Assembly (NCBI RefSeq): GCF_020740535.1
Contig: NZ_CP082362.1
Location: forward strand, 1,612,001 to 1,676,000
Direction: 5' to 3'
Length of the DNA stretch: 64,000 nt
From: Streptomyces profundus
Lineage (GTDB): Bacteria > Actinomycetota > Actinomycetes > Streptomycetales > Streptomycetaceae
This document shows positions 1 to 7,602 of this stretch, piece by piece. A model generated the notes under the pieces. The model was not told where the DNA came from. It did not search any database and saw nothing but the letters and a program-made list of their open reading frames with translations. Position numbers and translations under genes: made by a program. Within the stretch, counting starts at the first letter, position 1; each line of letters begins with the position of its first letter.

Positions 1-110
1 GCGAAGTTGGTGCCCTCGGTGCCGTCGGGGCCCACCCGGAACCTGGCGCCGAGGGGTTGCGGGTGGCCGGGCCAGGCGTCGGTCCTGGTGTGCTCAGGTG
101 CCTGGGACAC
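1..110 (-). CDS. glgX: Glycogen debranching enzyme GlgX-type, N-terminal fragment (runs off left edge)
   Basis: Read on the minus strand from a GTG at 110, the frame stays open to the window edge and gives about 36 residues. They include WPGHPQPLGARF and DGTEGTNFA. This is the usual start of GlgX/TreX isoamylase-type debranching enzymes (a W-P-G-x-P-x-P-L-G-A segment followed by G-T-N-F-A). A GGAGG ribosome site lies six bases before the GTG. The enzyme would hydrolyse alpha-1,6 branches of glycogen that phosphorylase leaves behind, which fits glgP and glgB further right. It is divergent from the L,D-transpeptidase gene. Only the N-terminal carbohydrate-binding segment is visible, so the catalytic part cannot be checked. 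Confidence 0.72.
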   Translation of the reverse strand, partial: MSQAPEHTRTDAWPGHPQPLGARFRVGPDGTEGTNF

Positions 111-379
111 GGGCGCCCTCCAATGTCTCTCACCCGGATGGTTCCCGGTTCCACGGCGGCCCGCACGTGCCGTGGCACGCGAGTTGACGGGAACGCGCCA
201 CTGTCCGGGAATACGGCATTTTGCCATGATTCGCCGGTCGAGGTGGGACTCGGCGTCGGGGGAGTCGGCCCGACGGGCCCCCTGAACTGCGACGGAACAG
301 TGACACTTCCGCGTCCGTTCTCGGCAATCCGGTGTGATTACCTGATTGATCAACTGGGGTTGCGAGGGGAGATTCCGAC
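111..379. other. Divergent intergenic region, glgX / L,D-transpeptidase
   Basis: This 269-base gap lies between two divergently transcribed genes and must hold both promoters. A TTGACG hexamer at 184-189 is a possible -35 for the rightward gene, but no well-spaced -10 follows it. The stretch 335-352 is locally AT-richer than its surroundings. I see no convincing palindrome or small gene. Confidence 0.4.
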
Positions 380-1579
380 GTGCGAACGGGGAGCGGGACC
401 AGACGGGCACGCGGCGGGACGGGCGTGCTGCTGGGGGTCGTCCTGCTGGCGTTGACCGCGTGCAGTGGGAGCAGCAAGGCCGAGGAACCGGCCGACGAGG
501 AGGCCGAGACGCCGGCGATCGCCATCACCATCACGCCGGAGGACGGCGCCACCGACGTGGCCACCACCGGCGCCCTCGCGGTGAGCGCCGAGGACGGGGC
601 CCTCACCGAGGTGACCGTCGCCGGGCCCGAAGGCGAGGACATAGCCGGCGAGTTGGCGGAGGACGGCGCCTCCTGGGAGCCCACCGAGGCCCTCGCCAAC
701 AGCACCGAGTACACCCTGACGGCGGTCGGCGAGAACGCCGAGGGGGAACCGCTGACCCAGGCGGCGACCTTCACCACCGTGGCGGCCGACGCGACGTTCT
801 CCAGCTACTGGAACATCCCGGACGGCTCCGAGGTCGGCGTCGGCATGGAGCTGTCCGTCACCTTCGACACCCCGATCGAGAACACCGCCGAGATCAGGGA
901 CGCCATCCAGATCACCACCGACCCGCCCGTCGAGGTGCGCGGCCACTGGTTCGGCCAACAGCGCGTGGACTTCCGGCCCGAGGAGTACTGGGAGCCGGGC
1001 ACCGAGGTCGAGGTGCGCTTCCGGATCAGGGGCGTCGAGGGCGCCGACGGCGTCTACGGCACCCTGCGCGAGGACATCGGCTTCACCGTGGGCCGCGGCC
1101 AGGTGACCACCGTGGACGCCGCCGCGCACACCATGGAGGTCGTCAGGGACGGCGAGCCGCTGCGCACCGTGCCGATCACCGCCGGCGCCCCTGGCACCGA
1201 GACCTGGAACGGCAAGATGGTGATCACCGAGAAGCACAAGGAGACCCGGATGGACGGGTCGACCGTCGGCTTCGGCGGTGAGTACGACATCCCCGACGTG
1301 CCGCACGCCATGCGACTCTCCACCTCGGGCACCTTCATCCACGGCAACTACTGGGCCTCGTCCGCCACCTTCGGCAGCGACAACGTCAGCCACGGCTGCG
1401 TCGGCCTCCAGGACAGCCAGGGCGCCGGCGACTCGAACACCGACGCCGCGTGGTTCTACGACAACTCGATCATCGGAGACGTGGTCGAGGTGATCAACTC
1501 CGAGGACGACATCATCGCGCCCGACAACGGCATCAACGGCTGGAACATGGACTGGGCCGACTGGGGTGCCGGCCAGTAA
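380..1579 (+). CDS. L,D-transpeptidase lipoprotein with Ig-like domains
   Basis: This 399-residue protein is exported and lipid-anchored: a basic N-terminus and hydrophobic core end in the lipobox L-T-A-C with Cys28. Residues about 45-140 and 140-250 look like Ig-like folds typical of actinobacterial L,D-transpeptidases. The C-terminal YkuD domain (about 255-390) carries the catalytic signature S-H-G-C-V-G-L with His338 and Cys340, and the upstream FIHGNYW with His321. The family makes 3-3 cross-links between meso-DAP residues of peptidoglycan on the outer face of the membrane. The GTG start is preceded by an AGGGGAGA ribosome site. No obvious operon partner; the next gene begins 130 bases on. 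Confidence 0.9.
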   Translation: MRTGSGTRRARGGTGVLLGVVLLALTACSGSSKAEEPADEEAETPAIAITITPEDGATDVATTGALAVSAEDGALTEVTVAGPEGEDIAGELAEDGASWEPTEALANSTEYTLTAVGENAEGEPLTQAATFTTVAADATFSSYWNIPDGSEVGVGMELSVTFDTPIENTAEIRDAIQITTDPPVEVRGHWFGQQRVDFRPEEYWEPGTEVEVRFRIRGVEGADGVYGTLREDIGFTVGRGQVTTVDAAAHTMEVVRDGEPLRTVPITAGAPGTETWNGKMVITEKHKETRMDGSTVGFGGEYDIPDVPHAMRLSTSGTFIHGNYWASSATFGSDNVSHGCVGLQDSQGAGDSNTDAAWFYDNSIIGDVVEVINSEDDIIAPDNGINGWNMDWADWGAGQ

Positions 1580-1709
1580 CGGGCGGACCCCGCGCCGCCG
1601 AGGAACGGCCCTCAAGCGCCCCGGCCGGATCGCCGACCAGCGACCGGACCGGGGCGCCGCCCATCCCGGCGGGAGCCGCGCCGACCGCCCGGGGCATAGG
1701 CTCGGCCGC

Positions 1710-2486
1710 ATGACGGTACATCTCGAAGTGGCGGACCGCGTGGGCACCTTGACGCTGGACCGGCCGCCGCTCAACGCGTTGGACATCGCCCTCCAGGACC
1801 GGCTGCGCGCCCTGGCCACCGAGATCGCCGGACGGGACGACATCGGCGCCGTGGTGCTCAGGGGCAACGAGCGGGCCTTCGCGGCGGGGGCCGACGTCAA
1901 GGAGATGCGGGCGATGGACCAGGCCGCGATGATCGCGCGGGCCCGCGATCTCCAGGACGCTTTCACCGCCGTGGCCAGGCTGCCGCAGCCCGTGGTCGCC
2001 GCCGTGACCGGCTACGCCCTGGGCGGCGGCCTTGAGCTGGCGCTCACCGCCGATGTGCGGTTCGCCGCCGAGGACGCCAAGCTCGGCCAGCCGGAGATCC
2101 TCCTCGGGCTGATCCCGGGCGCCGGGGGCACCCAACGGCTGCCCCGGCTGATCGGCCCCTCCCGCGCCAAGGACCTGATCTTCACCGGCCGCCAGGTGTC
2201 CGCCGACGAGGCGCTCGCCCTCGGCCTGGTGGACCGGGTGCTCCCGGCGGACCAGGTGTTCGCCGAGGCGCACGCCTGGGCGGCCCGGCTGGCCCGGGGC
2301 CCGGCCACCGCGCTGCGCGCCGCCAAGGAGGCCGTGGACGGCGGTCTCGACGCCGGCGTCGAGACCGGGCTGACGATCGAACGCACCTGGTTCGCCAGCC
2401 TGTTCGCCACCGACGACCGGGCCGAGGGCATCCGCTCCTTCGTCGAGGAGGGCCCTGGCAAGGCGCGCTTCGGCGGGCGCGGCTGA
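1710..2486 (+). CDS. Enoyl-CoA hydratase/isomerase family protein
   Basis: This 258-residue crotonase-fold protein would act in the cytoplasm on acyl-CoA beta-oxidation, hydrating trans-2-enoyl-CoA. Visible hallmarks are the oxyanion-hole segment AFAAGADVKEM (about 59-69), the second oxyanion loop GYALGGGLELAL (about 98-109) with its Glu, and QPEILLGLIPGAGGTQRL (about 128-145) carrying the second candidate catalytic Glu. Both acid residues of true hydratases appear present. I chose the ATG at 1710 rather than an upstream in-frame ATG because MTVHLEVADRVGTLTLDRP is the normal family N-terminus. A TAGGCT -10-like hexamer at 1697-1702 would place transcription start at the ATG itself, that is, a leaderless message. 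The exact acyl substrate is unknown. Confidence 0.9.
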   Translation: MTVHLEVADRVGTLTLDRPPLNALDIALQDRLRALATEIAGRDDIGAVVLRGNERAFAAGADVKEMRAMDQAAMIARARDLQDAFTAVARLPQPVVAAVTGYALGGGLELALTADVRFAAEDAKLGQPEILLGLIPGAGGTQRLPRLIGPSRAKDLIFTGRQVSADEALALGLVDRVLPADQVFAEAHAWAARLARGPATALRAAKEAVDGGLDAGVETGLTIERTWFASLFATDDRAEGIRSFVEEGPGKARFGGRG

Positions 2487-2570
2487 CCCCGCCCCCTGGC
2501 GCCGGGGGCCGACGCGCGGCCAGGGCCGGTAGTTGCCCGGAAACGGCACGCGCCTCGGCCCCACGCGGCC

Positions 2571-3128
2571 ATGATGGTGAACATGGCTGCAACGGCGGAC
2601 GTCCCCACGAGTGAGATCGAAGGCACCCACCCACTCGACCGGGAGGCGCGCGCGCCACAGGAACGCCGACAACAGCGAGAGACCGGCCCGCACGCCGCGC
2701 CCCAGCCGCCCCAGCCGCCGGCGCCCGGCGCCGAGGACCCCTCGCTCGGAGAGCTGCGGCTGCCGTCCGAGCCCGCCTCCGCCGGGCTCGCCAGGCGCAT
2801 CACCCGACACCAGCTCGGCGTCCGCTGGCAGTTGCCGGAGGAGCTGACCGAGAACGCCGTGCTGCTCGTCTCCGAGCTGGTCGGCAACGCCGTGCAGCAC
2901 GCCGGCGCACCGTCGTTCGGGCTGCGCTTCAGGCGGCGGCGCGGGTCGGTGCGGGTGGAGGTGAGCGACCCGTCCAGGGCACTGCCGGTGCTGCTGCCGG
3001 TGCGGGAGATGGCGGTGCTCACCGGGCGCGGCCTCTTCCTGGTGGACACCCTGGCGGACCGCTGGGGCGTGGACCTGCTGCCCCACGGGAAGTGCACCTG
3101 GTTCGAAATGCGCGCGCCTCATCGCTGA
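2571..3128 (+). CDS. RsbW-like ATP-binding (HATPase_c) regulatory protein
   Basis: A 185-residue protein made of a proline-rich, low-complexity N-terminal 55 residues followed by a single GHKL ATPase domain. The N-box is visible as LVSELVGNAVQHA (about 100-112) and a G-box as GRGLFLVDTLADRWGV (about 147-162). Streptomyces encode many such stand-alone proteins, related to the SpoIIAB/RsbW anti-sigma kinases, which are thought to phosphorylate anti-sigma antagonists. No STAS or sigma gene lies beside it, so its partner cannot be inferred here. Starts at 2571, 2574 and 2583 are all in frame and none has a strong ribosome site, so the first few residues are uncertain. Confidence 0.85.
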   Translation: MMVNMAATADVPTSEIEGTHPLDREARAPQERRQQRETGPHAAPQPPQPPAPGAEDPSLGELRLPSEPASAGLARRITRHQLGVRWQLPEELTENAVLLVSELVGNAVQHAGAPSFGLRFRRRRGSVRVEVSDPSRALPVLLPVREMAVLTGRGLFLVDTLADRWGVDLLPHGKCTWFEMRAPHR

Positions 3129-3144
3129 CGACCCCTGAGCTCCG

Positions 3145-3453
3145 CTAACGAGCCGGCCGGCGGCGGGTGCTGGCGCGGCGGCGGCGGTCGTTGCACAGGA
3201 GGCAGCGCCCCCAGCCCGGCGGCAGCGGATCCTCCGCATCGCCGTACAGCGGATCCAGGGCGCCCCTGGGATGCTCCCTGCACCCCGTGTCCCCCGGCCC
3301 GACGCTCAACGCCAACGCGGCGGACAGCGCCCGGCGCAAGGCGTCCACCAGCACCTCCGCCTGCTCCCCCGTGGGCGGCTCCTGGTCGAAGGCCACATCG
3401 GACGCCGTGCGCAACGCCGACTGCACCGCGCGCAGCTCTGCCTGATCGCTCAT
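3145..3453 (-). CDS. Small hypothetical protein with C-terminal Cys/His-rich basic tail
   Basis: I do not recognise this 102-residue protein. An N-terminal helical part (MSDQAELRAVQSALRTASDV and on to about residue 55) is followed by a CREHP segment, a short linker, and CLLCNDRRRRASTRRRPAR at the end. The two cysteine pairs plus His could bind a metal, and the very basic tail could contact nucleic acid, but this is inference. The start chosen is the ATG at 3453, since the longer frame adds only the repetitive LSVGPLSVGP residues. It is convergent with the ATPase gene (17 bases between stops) and divergent from the ABC exporter. Confidence 0.7.
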   Translation of the reverse strand: MSDQAELRAVQSALRTASDVAFDQEPPTGEQAEVLVDALRRALSAALALSVGPGDTGCREHPRGALDPLYGDAEDPLPPGWGRCLLCNDRRRRASTRRRPAR

Positions 3454-3712
3454 GCCGGCCACAGTAGGCGGCCCCACTGACAACGGCCCCACCGACAACG
3501 GCACCCCCTGCCGGGGACCGCGACGCGGCCGGACAACGGAAAGACGCCGGCAGGACGGCGGAACAACGGCCGAAGAACGGCGGAAAGGCAGCGAAAAGCG
3601 TGGCCGACCGGCCGGTGAGCTGGCAGAACGTCCCGCGCCCCGCCTATCGGTCCCAGGTCCTAGGACGAAAACCCGTGGGCGATGTCAGTGCCTGATCGTA
3701 GGCTCGGAAACG

Positions 3713-5572
3713 ATGTCTGCCACAGCCCCCGCCCCCGCCGCTCCCGAAGTCCCCCCTCGAAAACGCTCGGTCGTCCGCGCCCTGTTGCGGCTGTGGCCCT
3801 ATGTGCGGCCCGTCAGAGTACGCGTCTTCAGCGCCGCGGGGGTGGCCATCGTAGCCGCGTCCATGGGCCTGGTGATGCCGCTGGTGCTGAAGTGGATGGT
3901 CGACGGCCCGGTCGCCGACGGGGACACCTCCGGCATCTGGCTCGGCGGTCTGGTGCTGCTGTTCGTCGGCCTGGCCGAGGCGCTGCTGTTCGGGCTGCGC
4001 CGCTGGCTGGTGGCGCGCCCGCTGGCCAAGGTCGAGGCCAACATGCGCGACGCCCTCTACCGCCATCTACAGCGTCTCCCCGTCACCTTCCACGACCGCT
4101 GGCCCACCGGCCAGCTGCTCTCCCGTGGCACGGGGGATCTGCAACTGCTGCGGATGTTCCTGGCGTTCGGCCTGACGTTCCTGATCGTCAACAGCTCGAC
4201 CATCCTGATCGGCTTCGGCGTGCTGCTGGTGCAGGACTGGACGCTCGGCCTGGTGCTGATCCTGCCCGTGGTCCCGCTGATCGTGCTGTGCGCGATGTTC
4301 GAGGCCCGCTTCTCCCTCGTCGCCCGGCGCGCCCAGGACCAGATGGGCGATCTGACCACCGTGGTCGAGGAGTCCATCCTCGGTATCCGGATCATCAAGG
4401 GCTTCGGCCGCCACCGCAGCCAGGCACGCGCCTTCCAGGTGCTCTCGGGACAGCTGCGCGACACCGAGATGCGCAAGGCCAAGCTGTTGGCCGGCATCTG
4501 GCTGGTGATCCTCGCCCTGCCGGAGCTGTTCCTCGGCACGGCGCTGGTGCTCGGCATCTCCCAGGTCGCCGACGGCGAGCTGACGGCCGGCACGCTGGTC
4601 GCCTTCATGGCCACCGCGATGGTGCTGCGCTGGCCGGTGGAGTCCATGGGCTTCCTGCTGGCCCTGTGCAACGAGGCCGGCACCGCGACCGACCGGCACT
4701 TCGAGGTGCTGGACGAGCCGATACCGGACGAGCCCACGCCCACGCCGGGCGTCGCCCTGCCCGCCCCCTCGGGCGAGGGCGGCGGCGCCGAGGCGCCGGG
4801 CGACGGCATCAGATTCGAGGACGTCGTCTTCCGCTACCCGGACGGCCCGGCCGACGCGACGCCGGTGCTCGACGGGGTCACGCTGCACATCCGCACCGGG
4901 GAGACGATGGCGCTGGTCGGCGCGACCGGCAGCGGCAAGACCACGCTGCTGGCGCTGCTCCCCCGGCTGCACGAGGTCACCTCGGGCCGGATCACGCTGG
5001 ACGGCGTGGACACGGCCACGCTCTCCCGGGCCGAGGTCCGCACCCGGGTCGCCGTCGCCTTCGAGGAGCCCACGCTGTTCTCGGCGACGGTCGGGGAGAA
5101 CGTCCTGATGGGCGCGGAGGACGGCGGCGAGGAGGAGTTGGACCGGGCGCTGCGGATCAGCCAGGCGGACGCCTTCGCGCGAGCACTGCCCGACGGGGTG
5201 CACACCGAGGTCGGCGAGCAGGGCCTGAGCCTCTCCGGCGGCCAGCGGCAGCGCCTGGCACTGGCCCGCGCCGTGGTCGGCCGGCCCCGCTTCCTGGTGT
5301 TGGACGATCCGCTCTCCGCCCTCGACGTGCACACCGAGGCCAAGGTCGAGGCGGCGCTGCGTGAGGTGCTGGTCAGCACGACGGCGCTGGTCGTCGCGCA
5401 CCGCCCCTCCACGGTGCAGTTGGCCGACCGGGTGGCGCTGCTCTCCGAGGGCCGGATCGTCGCCGTCGGCAGCCACACCGAACTCCTGCGTACCCACGCC
5501 GAATACCGCCGGCTGATGACCGGCGCGTCGTCGGCCGAACCTTCTCGATCCGCTGAGGCGCGCGTCCCATGA
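3713..5572 (+). CDS. ABC exporter half-transporter, degenerate-site subunit
   Basis: A 619-residue half-transporter: six hydrophobic segments in residues about 30-330, then a nucleotide-binding domain. Walker A is VGATGSGKTT near residue 402 and the signature LSLSGGQRQRLALARA is canonical. Walker B reads LVLDDP, with Asp where the catalytic Glu normally stands, near residue 530. The H-loop is VVAHRPSTV. The ATG at 3713 follows a GGAAACG stretch and gives the normal family length; the open frame extends far upstream without homology-like sequence. It overlaps the next gene by ATGA, so the two are translationally coupled and should form a heterodimer exporting an unknown lipophilic compound. 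Confidence 0.92.
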   Translation: MSATAPAPAAPEVPPRKRSVVRALLRLWPYVRPVRVRVFSAAGVAIVAASMGLVMPLVLKWMVDGPVADGDTSGIWLGGLVLLFVGLAEALLFGLRRWLVARPLAKVEANMRDALYRHLQRLPVTFHDRWPTGQLLSRGTGDLQLLRMFLAFGLTFLIVNSSTILIGFGVLLVQDWTLGLVLILPVVPLIVLCAMFEARFSLVARRAQDQMGDLTTVVEESILGIRIIKGFGRHRSQARAFQVLSGQLRDTEMRKAKLLAGIWLVILALPELFLGTALVLGISQVADGELTAGTLVAFMATAMVLRWPVESMGFLLALCNEAGTATDRHFEVLDEPIPDEPTPTPGVALPAPSGEGGGAEAPGDGIRFEDVVFRYPDGPADATPVLDGVTLHIRTGETMALVGATGSGKTTLLALLPRLHEVTSGRITLDGVDTATLSRAEVRTRVAVAFEEPTLFSATVGENVLMGAEDGGEEELDRALRISQADAFARALPDGVHTEVGEQGLSLSGGQRQRLALARAVVGRPRFLVLDDPLSALDVHTEAKVEAALREVLVSTTALVVAHRPSTVQLADRVALLSEGRIVAVGSHTELLRTHAEYRRLMTGASSAEPSRSAEARVP

Positions 5573-7461
5573 CCACCACAGTCAACGACCAGGACACCGA
5601 CAACCACGACGACGATCGTCCCCTGCCGGAACCGGCGGTCGAGCCCCTTGAGGTGGTGCCGCCCGCGCCGGACGACCCCTACGCGCAGGACCAGCTGCCG
5701 GCGCCCAGGGGCGCCTCCCGCCAGCTGCTGCTCTCCCTGTTGCGGCCCCATCGCGCCCGGGTGGCCCTGGCCGCTGTCCTGCTGCTCACCCAGCAGGCGG
5801 CGGTGCAGGCGGTGCCGCTGCTGGTGGCCTATGCCATCGACTCGGGCGTGCCGGCGCTCCGCGACGACAACAACGGCCCGCTGATCGCGGTCGCCGTCGC
5901 CTATCTGCTCTGCGCGCTGGGCGCCGGCGTGTTCCAGTCCGTGTTCATCCTGGTCTCCGCGCGGATCAACCAGAGCGTCCTGCTGGACCTGCGCGGCCGG
6001 ATCTACCGCCACGCGCAGGCGCTCAGCCTGGACTTCCACGACCGCTACACCTCGGGCCGGCTGATCTCCCGCTCCACCAGCGATGTCCAGTCGCTGCGCG
6101 AGCTGCTCAACGAGGGACTCCAGGAGATGCTGCTGATCCTGGTCTCCATCACCTACATCGGCGGTCTGCTGTTCTACCTGGACGTGGGCCTCGGCGCCGC
6201 CGCCCTGGTGTCCTTCATCCCGCTGACGCTGCTGGTGCGCAGCTACCGGCGGCGCTCGGCGCAGAAGTTCAGCGAGCGCTCCACGGCGATAGCCGCCGTG
6301 ATCGTGAAGTTCGCGGAGACGATCAACGGCATCAGGCCGGTGAAGGCGTTCCGCAGGGAGCGGACCAACGACCGCTCCTTCGACCGGCTCAACCGGGACC
6401 ACGAACGGATCAACGGCGACACCATCATGGAGATGTGCCGTTTCGTGGTGCTCTCCCGGCTGGTGGCCGCCGTGGCGGTCGCCACCATCGTGCTCTGGGG
6501 CGCCCAGCGGGTGAACGCGGGCGAGATGGAGCTGGGGGCGCTGGCCGCCGGAGCGCTCTACATCCGGCGGCTCTACGATCCGCTGGACCGGTTCGCGATG
6601 CTCCTCAACAGCTACCAGTCGGCCGTGGCCTCGCTGCACAAGATCTCCGGGCTGCTCGCCCAGCGGCCCGACGTGCCGGAGCCGGCCGACCCCGACGCCC
6701 TGCCCGAGCGGGCTGCCGAACGGCCGGGGCGCGAGGTGGTCTTCGACGGTGTCCGCTTCTCCTACCGCACCGGCGACGATGTGCTGCCGCGATTCGATCT
6801 GACGCTGGCGGCCGGTCAGACCACCGCGCTGGTCGGCGCCACCGGCGCGGGGAAGTCCACCCTGGCCAAGCTGCTCGCCAGGTTCTACGACCCGTCAGAC
6901 GGCCGGGTGTTGCTCGACGGCGCGGATCTGCGCCGGCTGAGCCTGGCGGAGCTGCGGCGCGGCGTGGTGATGGTCACCCAGGAGGCGTTCCTCTTCTCCG
7001 GCACGGTCGCCGAGAACATCGCGCTGGGCAAGCCGGACGCCAGCCGCGAGGAGATCGAGCGGGCCGCGCGGGCGATCGGCGCGCACGAGTTCATCGAGTC
7101 GCTGCCCGACGGCTACGACACGGACGTGCGCAAGCGCGGCGGTCGGATCTCGGCGGGCCAGCGGCAGTTGGTGGCGTTCGCCCGGGTGCTGTTGGCCAAC
7201 CCGGCGGTGGTGATCCTGGACGAGGCGACGTCCTCGCTGGACATCCCCGGCGAGCGAGCCGTGCAGGACGCCATGGTGACGGTGCTCCGCGACCGCACGG
7301 CGCTGGTGATCGCGCACCGGCTCTCCACGGTGGAGATCGCCGACCGGGTGCTCGTCATGGAGGGCGGCCGGATCGTCGAGGACGGCGCCCCCGCCGACCT
7401 CATCGCCGGCACCGGCCGCTTCTCCGACCTGCACCGCGCGTGGCGTGAGTCGCTGGCCTGA
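5569..7461 (+). CDS. ABC exporter half-transporter, canonical Walker B subunit
   Basis: A 630-residue partner of the preceding gene. After a charged 50-residue N-terminus come the transmembrane domain (about 60-355) and the nucleotide-binding domain. Walker A is VGATGAGKST (about 421-430) and Walker B is VVILDEATSSLD with the catalytic Glu present (about 548). The signature is RISAGQRQLVAFAR, so the expected LSGGQ is ISAGQ (about 526). In a head-to-tail dimer the degenerate signature here faces the degenerate Walker B of the partner, giving one weak and one competent ATP site, as in asymmetric heterodimeric exporters such as BmrCD and TM287/288. Substrate unknown. Confidence 0.92.
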   Translation: MTTTVNDQDTDNHDDDRPLPEPAVEPLEVVPPAPDDPYAQDQLPAPRGASRQLLLSLLRPHRARVALAAVLLLTQQAAVQAVPLLVAYAIDSGVPALRDDNNGPLIAVAVAYLLCALGAGVFQSVFILVSARINQSVLLDLRGRIYRHAQALSLDFHDRYTSGRLISRSTSDVQSLRELLNEGLQEMLLILVSITYIGGLLFYLDVGLGAAALVSFIPLTLLVRSYRRRSAQKFSERSTAIAAVIVKFAETINGIRPVKAFRRERTNDRSFDRLNRDHERINGDTIMEMCRFVVLSRLVAAVAVATIVLWGAQRVNAGEMELGALAAGALYIRRLYDPLDRFAMLLNSYQSAVASLHKISGLLAQRPDVPEPADPDALPERAAERPGREVVFDGVRFSYRTGDDVLPRFDLTLAAGQTTALVGATGAGKSTLAKLLARFYDPSDGRVLLDGADLRRLSLAELRRGVVMVTQEAFLFSGTVAENIALGKPDASREEIERAARAIGAHEFIESLPDGYDTDVRKRGGRISAGQRQLVAFARVLLANPAVVILDEATSSLDIPGERAVQDAMVTVLRDRTALVIAHRLSTVEIADRVLVMEGGRIVEDGAPADLIAGTGRFSDLHRAWRESLA

Positions 7462-7545
7462 CGATGCCGATGCCGGGGGCCTGCCCTGAGCACGGATCGG
7501 CCGGCCGGCCACCGCTGAGAACCACCGGCACCGTCGGTACGGCCG

Positions 7546-7597
7546 GGCCACCGGCACCCTCGGTGCGGGTACGTCCGCGCCGGGGGTGCCGGTGGCC
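7546..7597. terminator. Shared terminator between convergent ABC exporter operon and glgP
   Basis: A perfect 14-bp stem pairs GGCCACCGGCACCC at 7546-7559 with GGGTGCCGGTGGCC at 7584-7597, with a 24-base loop. It lies between the stop codons of the two convergent genes and could work in both directions. There is no U tract, as is common for Streptomyces. Confidence 0.6.
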
Positions 7598-7602
7598 GTG
7601 GG

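Noticed and set aside
7..777. Open frames on both strands over the start of the L,D-transpeptidase gene
   Set aside because: The real coding frame there begins at 380 with a lipobox; the others lack ribosome sites and sensible composition, except the short glgX start reported separately.
1616..1656. Possible hairpin after the L,D-transpeptidase gene
   Set aside because: CGCCCCGG and CCGGGGCG arms are separated by a long loop with mismatches; too weak to call a terminator.
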